Shown: positions 11,407-23,149, numbered from the stretch's first letter. The stretch: 64,000 nt of DNA from Monodelphis domestica (GCF_027887165.1 NC_077232.1:84789041-84853040), one strand, 5' to 3'. Notes: generated by a model not told the origin, from the letters alone. Numbers and translations are program-made.

Positions 11407-12500
11407 TTGGAGCGCCCAAGGCTTGTGGCAGTCTTTCTTCTGAGGTGGAAGACTCGTCACAGGCGCCAGTATGTTTGTCCTTGTCTCTGCACTTCCTTGT
11501 GTCTTTGCCGCCCCGTCACCAATGTGTCTCCCAGTGCCCCCTGCTGCGTTGTCACCCCGCTCCCTGTCCATGGGTCCGGTGCTCCCCGAACTTCTCTGTC
11601 TTCTGGCCCAGGGCCTATTTCCATGTCTCCCTGTCCCACCTGCTTACTGTCCCCTGCCCTCGTATCCTCACGTCATCCTGGGCTGTCCTGTCCTTGTCCC
11701 TGCGCTTGTGACTTCCTGCGTCCGGGTCCCTGTGTCTTTGTCTCTTGCTTTTTTTGCCCCCATTCCCTACCCGTGCCCTTGAACTCTGCCCCCTTATCCC
11801 TGAGTTCTCGTTCCTGCATTCTCTGTTCTCCCAAGCCCCTGTTTAACTGTCTATTTGTCCTTCTGTCTCTTTATGCTCTTAAACTCTTCCCTCCTGCCCC
11901 ACCATCCCTGTGGCAGTTCCTTGGTTCCTTGTCTTCTCTTTACCACCCCCTTCTCTATCTCTGTTCCTTTCATTCCCTCTTTCACTGTCCATATGTTCCT
12001 TTGTCCCACTGTGCCCATAAACTCTGCATCCCCTGGGTCCTCATTCCTGTGTTTCTGTCTTGGGTTCTCTCCATTCCCCTCTCTCTGCTCCCTGTTTCAT
12101 TTCCCTCTGTACCTCTGATCCCGTGCCCTTGAACTCTGCTTCCCTGTCCCTGTGTCCCTATCTTGCCTTTCTCTTTACCTCTCTTCTCTCTCTTGTTGTC
12201 TCTGTTTCACTGTCCATTGATTTTTGCCTTTTTCCACTCCAGTGCCTCACCTCTACTCAGACTTTGAGTCTATACTCCATCCTATTTCTTTTTATCTGGA
12301 TGTCTGGTTTTGTGCCTCTCTGCCGAGTCTCCCATCTTTATCTTTGTACCCCAGGTTCCTCTAGGACCCCAGGTCCCTGTATTTTTCTGGGGTTCTGACA
12401 TCCCCACCACCACTCCCCACTTTTCCTCTGTCTTGTCCTTTTTTGCCCTGAGTTTTCCCCTGTCCATTCCCTTTTATATCTCTTGGTTTCTTCATTTACT
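11407..12500. repeat. Pyrimidine-rich low-complexity tract
   Basis: Roughly 1.1 kb of + strand is made almost wholly of C and T with recurring TGTCCCTGTGTC-like words. It starts at the end of the promoter. A long open frame (11407-12132) exists only because the tract is poor in A and so lacks stop codons. A weaker continuation is at 12840-13060. The tract lies in the first ACOX3 intron. Confidence 0.75.
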
Positions 12501-12504
12501 TCTC

Positions 12505-12590
12505 CTGGATCTTGGGCTAGTCACTACCCTCTCTGGGCTTCAGGCACCTCATTTCTAAAATGAGGAAGTTGCATTATAGCAATCTAAGGG
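12505..12590 (+). mobile_element. MIR fragment
   Basis: The segment TCTTGGGCTAGTCACTACCC followed by a TTCTAAAATGAGGAAG-like stretch matches the MIR core and downstream region. Confidence 0.6.
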
Positions 12591-12591
12591 A

Positions 12592-12780
12592 GTCTTACTT
12601 TTTGCCCATGAACCCTTTTAACAATCTAGTGAAATTTATGGGCTCCTCAAAATAATATTTTTAAATATGTGAATGCTACATTTCAGGTAGAGGTTGGTAA
12701 CAATAAAGATGTAATTTTTTTAAATGAAGTTCATTCCCCTGAAATTCATCAAAGGTCCCTAGGTTAAGAACTGGAGTAAA
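12592..12780. mobile_element. hAT-Charlie-like fragment
   Basis: Segments such as GCCCATGAACCCTTTTAACA and CCCTAGGTTAAGAACTGGAG resemble the two ends of non-autonomous hAT-Charlie elements, which often carry GTCCATGAAC and GGTTAAGAAC motifs. The copy is diverged and the assignment tentative. Confidence 0.4.
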
Positions 12781-13084
12781 TAATTTCTGAAGCCCCTTCC
12801 AATTTTAAATGTTTGTTGGTTCTCCTGTGATTTCTGTCCTATGTATACCTGTCTCCTAGTGTTCTAACCCCTTAGTGTGGCTCTGTCCCATTTCTGTGCT
12901 TCTCTGTTCCTCTCTGTCTTTTGTCTCTCCCTGTGCCCCAGATATCCTATGCCTCCTATTATTTGTAATCATTTGTCCTTTTCTGTTATCTTGGCCTTCT
13001 GGACTCCAAACCCCTGAATTTCTATCTCTCTCCTCTTCTCATGAGTTTTGTCTGTGGCTTTTTCCATTAGGAGACCTGTGGAAT

Positions 13085-13270
13085 AACTATTGGTCATTAG
13101 ACCTGTGAAAAAATCTCAGCTTTAATCCTGTGATCTTGGGCAAGTCATTATACTTGCTTCTCAGTAAAATGGAGCTAATGAGACTTAAATATGCTTGTGG
13201 GGAAAATAATTCATGACCTTTTAACCACTATAGAAATCTAAGTGTCATCTTCATTGATAAAAACAATAAT
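13085..13270 (+). mobile_element. MIR fragment
   Basis: The core TGATCTTGGGCAAGTCATTA followed by CAGTAAAATGGAGCTAATGA is a diverged + strand MIR. Confidence 0.6.
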
Positions 13271-14049
13271 AATTATTTCTAAATTGCTACACCTCTTAAC
13301 GGCTGAGTTGCAGGCTGGTTGCCATTACTGTGCTCTGAGTTGCTTTATACTACCTGTTTTGCCTTGATTCTCATCTAGAACATAGTCTATACCAGCTGTT
13401 TCAGGGATACTGTTGCCAAAAATTCAGGGTGGGTCCATATGATTATAAAATTTTAAAACTGAAAGAAATTAATAATTTGTAGAGTTTTGATTGTGACAGA
13501 AGTTGATTAAGTCATGAGAAGTAATTGATAGCATGATAACAGACTAGAATTGGACTTATCCTTTAAAGCTTTAAAGCTATCTGAGGTAAGGATAAATTTT
13601 AAAAAAAGTTCTTCACTTTACTGTAATTGTGATCATCCAATACTCAAGGGACTTGAATCCTCAGACAACCAACAATTACATAAGCTGGAAATTACCTGTA
13701 GAAATTGGAGAGGTTTACATTTTAAACTCTGCCTGAACATTTAGGAAGAAAGACAGATCCTAGAGAAGTCACTTGAAGGCTCTAAGTAAAATGAAATGTG
13801 GAACTTGTAGTATCTAACCCACTTTGTAACTAATGCACTTATAGAATATTGTATATTAATATCTCTTTGTGTTGCTTTTGGATATTCTTGCTAAACCACA
13901 CACTTCATCAGGGTTTTAGATCACATTTGATCCAAACTTTGTGTTCCTGCTAGTTCTGTCACAATGGTCTCTGCTCATAATAGGCTTTTGGTAAATCAAC
14001 TTGCATTTGTTAATGGAATGTGATATATGCAGGATTTGTAGAAATTATA
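13271..14049. other. Intron 1, nothing recognised
   Basis: Unique-looking, AT-rich intronic DNA of ACOX3. I see no exon or repeat that I can support. Confidence 0.4.
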
Positions 14050-14415
14050 AATTTGGGTTTGTATTGTTCATGGAATGCTGTCAGTGTGAAGATGAGGTGA
14101 TTCAAGTTCTTAAAGCTTATAACATCAGATTGCAAGTTTTAGTAGGTTTGAACAAGCAGAATTGGAAGGAATGACATCTTTAAGACAAAAAAAAAGACAA
14201 AGAAAGGAAAATGCAGGGTATGTTTGGATAATGGTGAATTGTGCAATGTAATTGGAGTATAGGATATGTTTAGTGGAATAGTGTTGGGAGAGTTGGGAAA
14301 AATAGGAGGATGTCATTTCATGAACTATCTTGACTGCCAGATGAGGGAGTTTATACTTTATTTGGTTGGCATTGAATAGACAGTGAAAATTTTTGGGAAA
14401 GGGAATGAATGGAAT
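14050..14415 (-). mobile_element. L2-like fragment, old
   Basis: The order of words around 14330-14405 (GAGGGAGTTTATACTTTATT, then a TGGCATTGAATAGACAGTG-like run) resembles the reverse of the L2 ORF end region. It is very diverged. Confidence 0.4.
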
Positions 14416-14519
14416 ATTAAAAAGTGTTTAAATGTGAGAAAAAAACTCAATAGCTTAGAATAAAGTAAAATTTCAATTGGAAAAAAAATCTTTTCTATAA
14501 CTGATAAAGATCTTACTTT

Positions 14520-15215
14520 TAATCAAGATATTGTATGTAACTGCATGCATTTCTATGTGATCAAAGAAAAGAAATAATTTAAAAAAGAATTTCAAACTGC
14601 TAATAACCACATGAAATTTTTGTTCCAAATCACTAATGATAGAAATGCAAATTATAACAATCCTTAGGTTTTACCTTACTCATCAGATTGGCAAAAAATG
14701 GCAAAAGAGAGTGTCAACATTGAAGGGGCTTTAAAAAGATAGGCACAATAATAGTGGAGTGGCAATTTGGCCCAATCACTTTGGAAAGCAATTTGGAATT
14801 ATGTTACAAGTAACTAAAATGTCCATAATCTTTGGCCTCGAGACCACATTTTTGGAGCTATAACTCAAGAAAGTTAAAGACTGAAAAAAGGCAACCATTA
14901 CAGAGTATTTATGGCAGTAATTTTTTTGTGAAATCAGAGAAATAGAATTAAAGCAGGTGCCCATGGATTGGGAAATGGCTAAACAAATTATAGAAAATGA
15001 ATGTAATAGGATACCCTGGCATCTTAAGAAGTGAGAAATATAAAAAATTAACAAAAACTGTGGGAAATCTTGTATACTGAGTTGATGAAGTAATCAGACC
15101 AGGAAAACAAGATACAAACTGACTACAGCAATGGAAATAAACAGCATTATAAATTAAATCTGAATGCCTTGTAATTATAGCAACCAAGATGAGTCTATAT
15201 GATTAGAAATTTTAA
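14520..15215 (+). mobile_element. L1 ORF2 3' part and UTR, decayed
   Basis: Segments such as CACTAATGATAGAAATGCAA, TACTCATCAGATTGGCAAAA and GGATTGGGAAATGGCTAAAC follow the C-terminal coding region of marsupial L1 ORF2, here with many changes. It is a 5' truncated inactive copy. Confidence 0.75.
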
Positions 15216-16319
15216 AATCAAAGAGGCTTAACCTTGAAAGAGATCCTTTGGACCTAGAAAAGAGCTGGGGAAATATATACCTTACTCCTTTCATTAGAAT
15301 AGTATTGTGTGAGTGGGGGTGGGGAAGAGTTGCCTTAAGGGTGTGTAATATTGCATAAATAATCAGATGCTACTTATCCTCCTTTGTTATGAGAAAAGGC
15401 TCATAAAGTGGTAATGGAATAAGGAAACAAATAGGAACAAAAAATAATAGGCATCAATTAATCCTATTAAAGAAAGTAATGAATTAGCAGAAGAATTTTT
15501 TTTTTTTAAACCTCAAAAGCAGGCTGCCTAGAGGCAGAGGGAAACCAGTTAGATAATTTCTTCCCATGGCTCTGTGAGAGACTTTCATTGGCAAAATACA
15601 TTTATTTTGAAGTGAAAATAATGTGCCGTCATCGCAGGGTAACTGGCTGCTTTTACCAATTTAAACCATAGTAGAGAGCCAAGAAGTAAGACAAAAGGGT
15701 CTTTGAGAAGCTGGTGTGAACATAGCAAGGACTTGCAGTCTCTTTCAAAAGAAAATCCAGAGGTAAAGTCAGTTAGTCCTACTTGTCCATTTTTTGGTTT
15801 TGTACCAGATCTGTGATTTTAATTGGTAGTGGAAGCTCTACAATGCAAATCAGTACCTGCTCAGCAAACAAGTGATAATAAAAAGAACCTGATATTCCAG
15901 CTCTCATTCTTGCTCAGGATGGGACTGTGTGTGCTGGGACCCAGAAAGTGAGTGAATGTGAATTGTAACCTTCAGGGAATGGGGTAAATAAGTCATCTGA
16001 TTCCAATCTCCCTCTGTTTTTTGTGGTCATACTTTGGGCATTAGACAGAGGGAACCTTGGTCCTTAGGCTCTTAAATGCTTATGTTCACCTGAAACAAAT
16101 TCCCACCATTAGCCACTCATTCCAATCATACCCTCTCTAGTTGGTACTCATTTCCAAAACACATACGGACTCCATCACTATTCCCTGGCATTCTTTAATG
16201 TCCCCTGAGGGATTGAAATCACTTTTTTTCTCCTTTTTTCAACTTTTCCTTTAAGTGTGACATCTGAGCAGGAAATCTATGGAGGAGTCTTCTCTGAGTT
16301 GCAGTGTTTGGAGATCTTG
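15216..16319. other. Intron 1, nothing firmly recognised
   Basis: A T-run at 15498 and a segment at 15780-15905 (GCAAATCAGTACCTGCTCAG) may belong to an old repeat, but I cannot name it. Confidence 0.35.
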
Positions 16320-16809
16320 TGTCAATCTGGAAAAACACAGAGCCCTTAAAGCAGTTACAAAGAATGTCTTTAATCAGGACAAGGGAGACAGAGTTCTTAT
16401 GGCCACCACACAGATTCATGTGCAACACCACACAGAGCCAAGCTCTAGGACTCTGGGAACAATGTCTCTGGGAAAATACTACCTCAAATGGAATTTTTCC
16501 AATGAACATGGGGTCTTATATATACTTTGGGGAATAAAGGAAAGGAAGGACAACTTATTGGCTTACATGGAGCCTAGGGAAGGAGGATTCCAGTAAGGGT
16601 CTGGACTAACTGGGAGAGGTCTAGATAAAATAGGAGAAACTAAAAAATAGGAGAAACTAATAAGAGAAAAGGATTTGATTTGATTATATCTACTACTACC
16701 TAGGCTGAAATCATTGAGTACTTGAGGGTTTATTCAGTCCATTAAAAACCTACTAATCCTGTCTAGGGTGATTCAGGGGTTCCTGAGAGTTTCATAAAAC
16801 AACTTGTCA
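16320..16809 (-). mobile_element. LTR copy A, endogenous retrovirus fossil
   Basis: On the minus strand the order is TG start at 16809, a TATA-like TATATAAGACC near 16515, a polyadenylation signal ATTAAA near 16373, and an end near 16320. Next to its start, at 16810-16821, lies TTTCCCCTTTTT, the complement of a polypurine tract, so this is a 3' LTR with internal sequence on its right. It is related to the copies at 20.15 and 21.27 kb. Confidence 0.6.
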
Positions 16810-19800
16810 TTTCCCCTTTTTGGTCAGAGCAATTCTGCCATTGAGCATATCAAATGGAGAAAGGGCTTGTTCCCAGGAGCATATGACCCTCTGTTAACAA
16901 CAGTGGAAGGAGACAAGGGGCCTAAGCATGAAGATTTGGCATCTGGGGGCATTCCCCATCTGAAGCAATGTATTAACAGTTATCCAGAAGATGGGCACTC
17001 TGCTTCTGGCAAAATCTTAAAAATAAAAACTACCTCATCTCCCATGGTCTATTATGTCTTTCAAGTTGTATAGGTCTGGATGTAGGCTTCAGGGACTGTC
17101 CTTTATAGAAGTGTCCATTGCCAGAGACAGGTTCTTGAAAAATTTCATTGCTGGAAAAGAAAACATGAAAAATGTATAACCAAATTCTCCAATAGCAACT
17201 GATTGACTCTTCAGATATTTGTTCACAAATACACATAGGACTAAATTATGCTGTTAGCCACAGCAGACATTTGATAATTTTGGTTTGATTGAAGTATTCT
17301 GTTGGCCCTTAGAAATTATTTCATACTGGTGCTTTGAAAAATATTAAAAATAACCTCATTAGTTAGCTTTTAATAACTTATTATTTCTATTTAAATCCAC
17401 TTGTACCAAGTAAAAATATAAGTTACACTTGCTAAGAAAATAGTTTACCTAAAATATCAAAATAGTTGCAGAGTAAAAGCAACATCAAAAAAAGTAGATA
17501 CAAAATACAGAAAACTATGGAAATATAAAAGCCAAAAAAAAAATCCATATCACAGGTTTATCAAGGTTTGTATGCCTGGAAATGAACTACTAATCATTAT
17601 GGAAAAGAAATAAAAATTTCAGTTAATACTAAATAAATGTGAGTTGAAATCTTACTACTCTAGTTAGATGTGAGGACTACCTTCTCCTTTCTGATTTTTC
17701 TGCTTCTCAGGTTAAAATCATTGCTAATCTTAAAAGGGACCTTGCTCAGGGTAGGTACTACTAGAACTTCCAGGGAAAACAAAAAAGCCAAATTCTATGT
17801 TTGGTTCAGGGAAAAATCTCAAAGGACAATGAAAGGCAGAATAAGAGGTATTCTTGGCCCAGTTCACCATTTGTCTATAAAGTTCCTTGTATAGATGCCT
17901 TAGGTGGATTCCTTCAAGTTAGGCCTCTAGAAATTGTTTGGGATAATAGGGCTCCAGTAGTTATGTCTTAGGTCTATTTTTACCCTACTTTCACCCGTGG
18001 CTTCCAGAAAAGATTTCATTTGTATCAGCTATGCTCCAAACATTTCTTTTTTGGTCTAAGGCAGAAAAGAAGCCACTTCAAAGGGAAACTTGGACTGTTT
18101 GATTAAAAAAAAAACAACAAAAAAACCCCCAACAAACTCAGGGTCTTTTACCATTTGTCACAAGTATTTTTCCAAATATTTCTTGGTCATTTGCAATAGC
18201 CAGTCAGGTCTGCAGTTTACCAAACCCAAATTAACTTTCTTATATTCCAGAACATATGCATGTTAATCAGAAGAGCCCTATGTTCTCTATAAGGAATAAG
18301 TAATAGCTTAAATATTTTTAAATCAAAGCATTCAAATCAAAAGAATAACTACCTAGAATAAAAATGCATCTCATTACTGGTATCATAAAAAATGACCTGC
18401 TATTGATATATAATTTTCCCCCATTTACCAAGCCAAAAGCGGTAACGGAAAACACCAAATATAATGTCATGAATGCTGGACCTTTCCTTTGGCTCTTGAT
18501 GGAGATTCTGATACCCAGATCACAAGGTCTTATATTCTCAGCTTTTGGATAATCAAGTTAGTACAATTTCAAACATTAGTGGCTAACATTTAAACTGTAG
18601 CTTTTAAGGTTATTATAGAGAAACTTCATCTAAGAAAGACGTTAGAAATACAATATAGATAAAACTCAGAACAAATCTAGAACTTAAGTTCTCAAGCTTC
18701 TATGAGAAGCTTTTTCAAAAAATTTATAGCCATATAAAAAAAATTCATGCCATGAGGAACTTTATTTTAATTGGTCCAAAGTGAAAGTAAGAAATGAATA
18801 AATTTGGGGAAAATGCAAATTTGCAGAGGGAAGATACAGGAGTGGATGAATTGCAGAAGACAGAGTGTGTGCAGTAGGGACTCTGAGAATTCTGAGAGTG
18901 TTCTGAGGTGGTTGAAAAACTGCCAGCCTGGGAGAAGAGCCGGTGGGGGGATGGGGGGGGGGTAGTGGGAGATTACACAGCTCCTGAGCTTGCCTCTTCT
19001 CTGATCCTACTCCAGTTTGTCCTGCATACTCAGATGTGTCCTGTTTGATCTAATATTGTTCCTGCCAGCATTTCCCTATTGAGAAGACATTTATTTAACT
19101 ACATGAAAGATAAAATACCATCTTGACTGAGTTGATCTGCTAAATTACCTCTGCAGTGTCAGCCTGCATTATTTGGTGACTAGATCAGTCCTGTCATCAG
19201 ACTCCTGACCCAGCAACTGGATCTTCAATCTCACCAAAGACTAATTTGAATGGACTCAGATTAGGGCAGTTAGTCAGGAAGATTGGGGTAATTAGACAGA
19301 GAGGTAGACAGAGTAGCTCCAACAGTGTTGGAGGCTGAAGAGACCCTTTGCAGGTCAAAGGGTTCTGGGATAGATAGAGTTATTAGCCTAGGGAAATTCC
19401 CTAGGCCTCAATTCCTTAACAAATTCCAGTTATTACCTTTAATAAACCCATTGTTGTCAAGATCAAGAAGTCAGATTTGTGTTTCTCAGAGCTCGAGGCC
19501 TGAGGGTAAGCCATCTTGCTATTGGGCCAGGGAGAAGCAGCTTCAACTAACTGCTACATTACCAACCTTATTTAAGGGTCAATATACAATCTTTCAAAAG
19601 CAGTTACTCAAATTCAGATGAAGCACATTAAGTCTAATAACCTAGACTTCAACATTCCAGCTCTACTTCCATTCAAAACTTTAGCTGACCATCCATAAAC
19701 ATACATACAAGCACATGTACACCAAACCCATACATACGTGATTTTGAAGGTTGTAACTTCAGGCCGTACTGAACTAAATTTTGGCCAAAAAAAATGCATA

Positions 19801-20152
19801 GTGTCAGAGTTAGGTAACGTTTGCCAATTATCTCAACCTATAGTCTAAACACCCACAGGTACCTGGTCCACAATTTGTGGATATTTCAGGCAGCAGTACC
19901 CAAACAGGACTTGCTGGGGCATACACATTGCTGTAATTGATCATAGTTCAACAAACTCCAGATTAAAAAGTGATTCAACCTCCCAAATACATGAGTTCAT
20001 TGTGAAGAGTTTCACTCACTCAGCCAGCCTGCCAAGTTGAACCCAAACTGGAACTCAACAGGTTCTTGTAGGTGCCACATATCTGGAGTCACTCTGGCAA
20101 GTGGGCTTAGGCAGCAACAACTTTGAATCTTGGTGGGACCACCAAATATTTT
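16810..20152 (-). mobile_element. Possible internal region of a decayed LTR element
   Basis: The interval lies between LTR copies A and B, which share orientation, and its left edge shows the complement of a polypurine tract. That layout suggests a deleted provirus on the minus strand. I recognise no gag, pol or env segment in it, so the interval may equally be intron with separate solo LTRs. It also holds a possible unrelated LTR end at 19435-19500 on the + strand (TTTAATAAACCCATTGTTG) and a G-rich run near 18944-18963. Confidence 0.3.
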
Positions 20153-20580
20153 AATCTGGAACAACACAGAACTACTAAAGCAGTTACAAAGAACAAGTGT
20201 TTTTTTTTTTTTAAACCCTTACCTTTTGTCTTGGAGCCAATAATTGGGTCCAAGGTAGAAGAGTGGTAAGGGCTAGGCAAGGGGGGGTTAAGTGACTTGC
20301 CCAGGGTCACATAGCTAGGAGGTGTCTGAGGTCAAATTTGAACCTAGGACCTCCCATCTCTAGGCCTGGCTCTCAATCCACTGAGCCACCCAGCTGTCCC
20401 CAAAGAACAAGTCTTTAATCAGGACAAGGGAGACAGAGTTGTTATGGCCACCACACAGATTCATGTGAAATACCATACAAAGCCAAGCTCTGGGCCTCTG
20501 GGAACAATGTCTTTGGGAAAATATACCTTGAATGGGATTTAAGGTTTTATTTATACTTTGGGGAATAAAGGAAAGTATGA
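20153..20580 (-). mobile_element. LTR copy B with a SINE inside
   Basis: This copy matches A over GCAGTTACAAAGAACAAGTC, CACCACACAGATTCATGTG and CTTTGGGGAATAAAGGAAAG with roughly 10 percent divergence by eye. A SINE1 interrupts it, and it is truncated on the right, where an L1 fragment begins. As the upstream LTR on the minus strand it could be the 5' LTR of the same fossil as copy A. Confidence 0.6.
20199..20400 (-). mobile_element. Marsupial SINE1 nested in LTR copy B
   Basis: The T-rich left end and GGGTCACATAGCTAGGAGG show a minus-strand SINE1. A perfect 12-base duplication CAAAGAACAAGT lies at 20187-20198 and 20401-20412. Confidence 0.92.
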
Positions 20581-20720
20581 TTCAGTTGTCCAGAATGATT
20601 GAACTAATTCACATTTCCATCAACTATTGTATTAATGTACCTATCCCTCTAGCATTAAGTATTAAAATTTTTTTGTCATGTTTGCCAATTCTTAGGATAT
20701 TAGGTGAAACTCATTAAAAG
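20581..20720 (-). mobile_element. L1 ORF2 fragment
   Basis: Read on the minus strand, ATGATTGAACTAATTCACAT and the following bases match the L1 C-terminal region, close to its cysteine motif. It is short and decayed. Confidence 0.55.
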
Positions 20721-20779
20721 CATTTTCTATATTATCTTTACTTTGTTATATGATGCAGATATTAAGATACTAGACTTTG

Positions 20780-20910
20780 CTCACTCTGATCTTCATTTAG
20801 TAGCTTATTATAATGTTCTTCTCTGAACTTTACTCCTACCTCTGTATTTTCCCCTTTGCCCTCTCCTGGAACATAGTAAATGTTTGATAAATATTTGTTG
20901 ACTTGTTAAT
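20780..20910 (+). mobile_element. L2 3' end fragment
   Basis: The stretch GGAACATAGTAAATGTTTGA then TAAATATTTGTTGAC is the typical L2 terminus on the + strand. Confidence 0.6.
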
Positions 20911-21272
20911 TTGTCAGAAGAAATCTTTTTTTTAATATTAGAAAAATTCTTTTTTGCTTTAGTGAGAAAATACATGTTTTTTAATTATTGCCACATACAG
21001 AGTGCTACTTATATGATGTTAAAGGGTAAAAATAGTTATGTGGTGGCTATAAACTATATTATCAAAGCAGAGGCCAGCATGCCTCTATCTGCTGTAACAT
21101 AAAACAATAGATTCTTAAAGCTAGAATGGAAATTATTGTGCATCCATTCCAAATTGAAGAAAAGTATTCTAAATAACAGTGATATAAAACTCAAATAGAA
21201 ATTTGTTGTTCAGTCATTCCTTTTGTCTGACTTTTTCTTGTCACATAGACCATACTACAGTAATGCTTTCTA

Positions 21273-22065
21273 TTAACCTGAAAAAACACAGAATCACCAA
21301 AGCAGTTACAAAAGAAACAAGTCTTTAATCAGGACAATGGAGACAGAGTTCTTATGTCTGCTATACAGAGTCATGTGCGCTCACACACACACCCCATCAC
21401 CACCACACCTACCTAAGATCTGAGAACAATCTGGGAACAATGTCTCTTGGGAACATACACCCGAAATGGGAATCTCCATTAGAATTTCTGTGGAACTGAA
21501 GAATTTAGGGTCTTGTATAAACTTTAGGGAGTAAAGGAAAGTAAAGACAACTGAGCAGTTACATAGGGGCTTGTGAAAGAGATTTTAGCCTGAGGCTAGG
21601 GCAGTGATGGTGAACCTTTTAGAAATGGAATATGGGGCCCTGCCTCCCCCTCACCCTGAGTACTATGCCTGCCCCCCCTTACCCCACACAAAGGAGGGAG
21701 GAAATGCTCTCATTGGGCTGCTGGGCAGAGGGGTAAGGGATGGGGAAAATATGGTCAGGAACTGGGGGGGGGGGGGGAAGAGACTGTGTGCCCAAAAAGA
21801 ATGCTCTACATGTCATCTTTGGCACCCATGCCATACGTTTGCCATCACTGGGCTAGGGCATCTGGGAGAGGCCCAAATACAATGAAAGAAACTGAGAAAC
21901 CATGAAAGGTACTTAAACTTGAGTATCTCCATCATTCCTAAAGGGTGCTGAATTGGTCCCTGATGGCATATTGTTCAGTTTGGGACAAGGGTCAGTCTGG
22001 GAGTTTCATGGGCAAATTCCCAAGGGACAAAGGTAAATTTGGGGTTTCATAAAACAAGGTTGTTA
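21273..22065 (-). mobile_element. LTR copy C with a hAT MITE inside
   Basis: It shares with copies A and B the segments AAAGCAGTTACAAAAG, CTTTAATCAGGACAATGG and, at its right end, GGTTTCATAAAACAAGG. Without the 257 bases added by the MITE it is about 535 bases long, close to copy A. A short remnant of the polypurine-tract complement (TTTCC, 22066-22070) follows, then a SINE. Confidence 0.6.
21602..21850. mobile_element. hAT-type MITE, copy 1
   Basis: The element starts CAGTGATGGTGAACCTTTTA and ends with the inverse terminus TTTGCCATCACTG. Perfect 8-base target duplications GGCTAGGG lie at 21594-21601 and 21851-21858. An 8-base duplication and CAGTG termini are the signature of the hAT superfamily. 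There is no transposase coding, so it needed help from another element. A G-run lies near 21766-21778. Confidence 0.88.
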
Positions 22066-22070
22066 TTTCC

Positions 22071-22255
22071 ATGAGTTTTCTTGGTAAAGATACTAGAGTG
22101 GTTTGTCATTTCCTTCTCTAATAGATTAAACCAACAGAGTGAAGTGACTTGTGCAGGGTCATATAGCTACTAGTGGCTGACTGAATTTGAATTTGTATCT
22201 TCTTGACTCCAGGTCTAATACTCTATCCACTAAGCCCCCTAGCTGTCTCCTCAAA
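22071..22255 (-). mobile_element. RTE-tailed SINE
   Basis: The left part GTTTTCTTGGTAAAGATACT is the RTE-type tail read backwards. The right part carries the tRNA-like head with CTCTATCCACTAAGCCCCC. Confidence 0.75.
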
Positions 22256-22769
22256 TAGAAATGGAGACCACTAAACTTGACTTAGAAACCATAAGTTAAC
22301 ATTATCTATGTTGTGTTATATTTTAATTTATTTTGTTAAACCTTTCACAATTACATTTTTATCTGGTTTGGGGCATTCAGCAGGTTCACAGACCACTGAG
22401 TTTGATACCTCTGCTCTGCAATATCTCTGACAAATACAATAGTCACAGGCTTCCTTAAGACTTGGCTTTAAGCCAAGGAGATGATTACTTCCTGTTTCAG
22501 GTCAGGGGTTGGACTAGATGTCTTTTAAGGTTTCTTCCATCTTTAGGATTTCCTGGTTATCTACCCACTCCTTAAACATCTCCACTGCTGGAAAATAGGA
22601 AAGTTTTTCTTTTCTTTTTAATTGGATCATAGCTTTACTTTACTGTGGAAAATTACTAAAAGCCAATCTGTCTACACTTTAATCTCACACTAACTGTGCA
22701 TTTTAGGTGAACTGACAAAACTCATCATTAACTGTTTTGGTTCCATCCTCTTTAGTCCTTATGTTTTTT
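22256..22769. other. Intron 1 with a probable old MIR-like end
   Basis: Bases 22500-22560 (GGGTTGGACTAGATGTCTTT) look like the 3' end of a marsupial CORE-SINE or an L3 end. The rest is unassigned. Confidence 0.35.
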
Positions 22770-23010
22770 AATTCATGCCAGCCCCTGTGCCTGGAATGGA
22801 TTCCCTCTGTTTCTATCTATGCCAGTTAAAAGCCCATGTGAGTGTGCCTTCTCCCTCCTTACATTTCTCCTAATGTTTTTCTTGCCTGAATCTCTCTTCT
22901 TTTCATTTATTCCATTTTACCTAATGTTACTTTTATTTGTGTATATCTGTATCTGCCCATTTTGGGCTGTCAGAATATATTTAACACAGTTTCTTAATAC
23001 ATGTTAATTT
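22770..23010 (+). mobile_element. L2 fragment, old
   Basis: The order GCCAGCCCCTGTGCCTGGAA, GTGTGCCTTCTCCC and CATGTTAATTTCC follows the L2 C-terminal and 3' UTR pattern on the + strand, with strong divergence. Confidence 0.45.
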
Positions 23011-23149
23011 CCAAATAGTTTGAAGATCCTACATGAGCCTGCTCCATGCTGCCATGCTGGCTTTCTGAACTAGAGAAGTCTTTGTTGCCTCTCTTTTCTT
23101 TTTCTTATTTGTGAAAGGCTCTGCTGCTCTAACCATTGTCTGACTTTCA

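Noticed and set aside
11168-11419. A minus-strand frame over the GC-rich promoter as a TRMT44 first exon
   Set aside because: The residues do not resemble the TRMT44 N-terminus that I recall, and no suitable splice donor follows.
11407-12132. A 241-residue open frame on the + strand after the promoter
   Set aside because: It lies in a C/T-only low-complexity tract where stop codons are rare in several frames at once. Its composition (runs of S, P, L, C) is what such a tract gives by chance.
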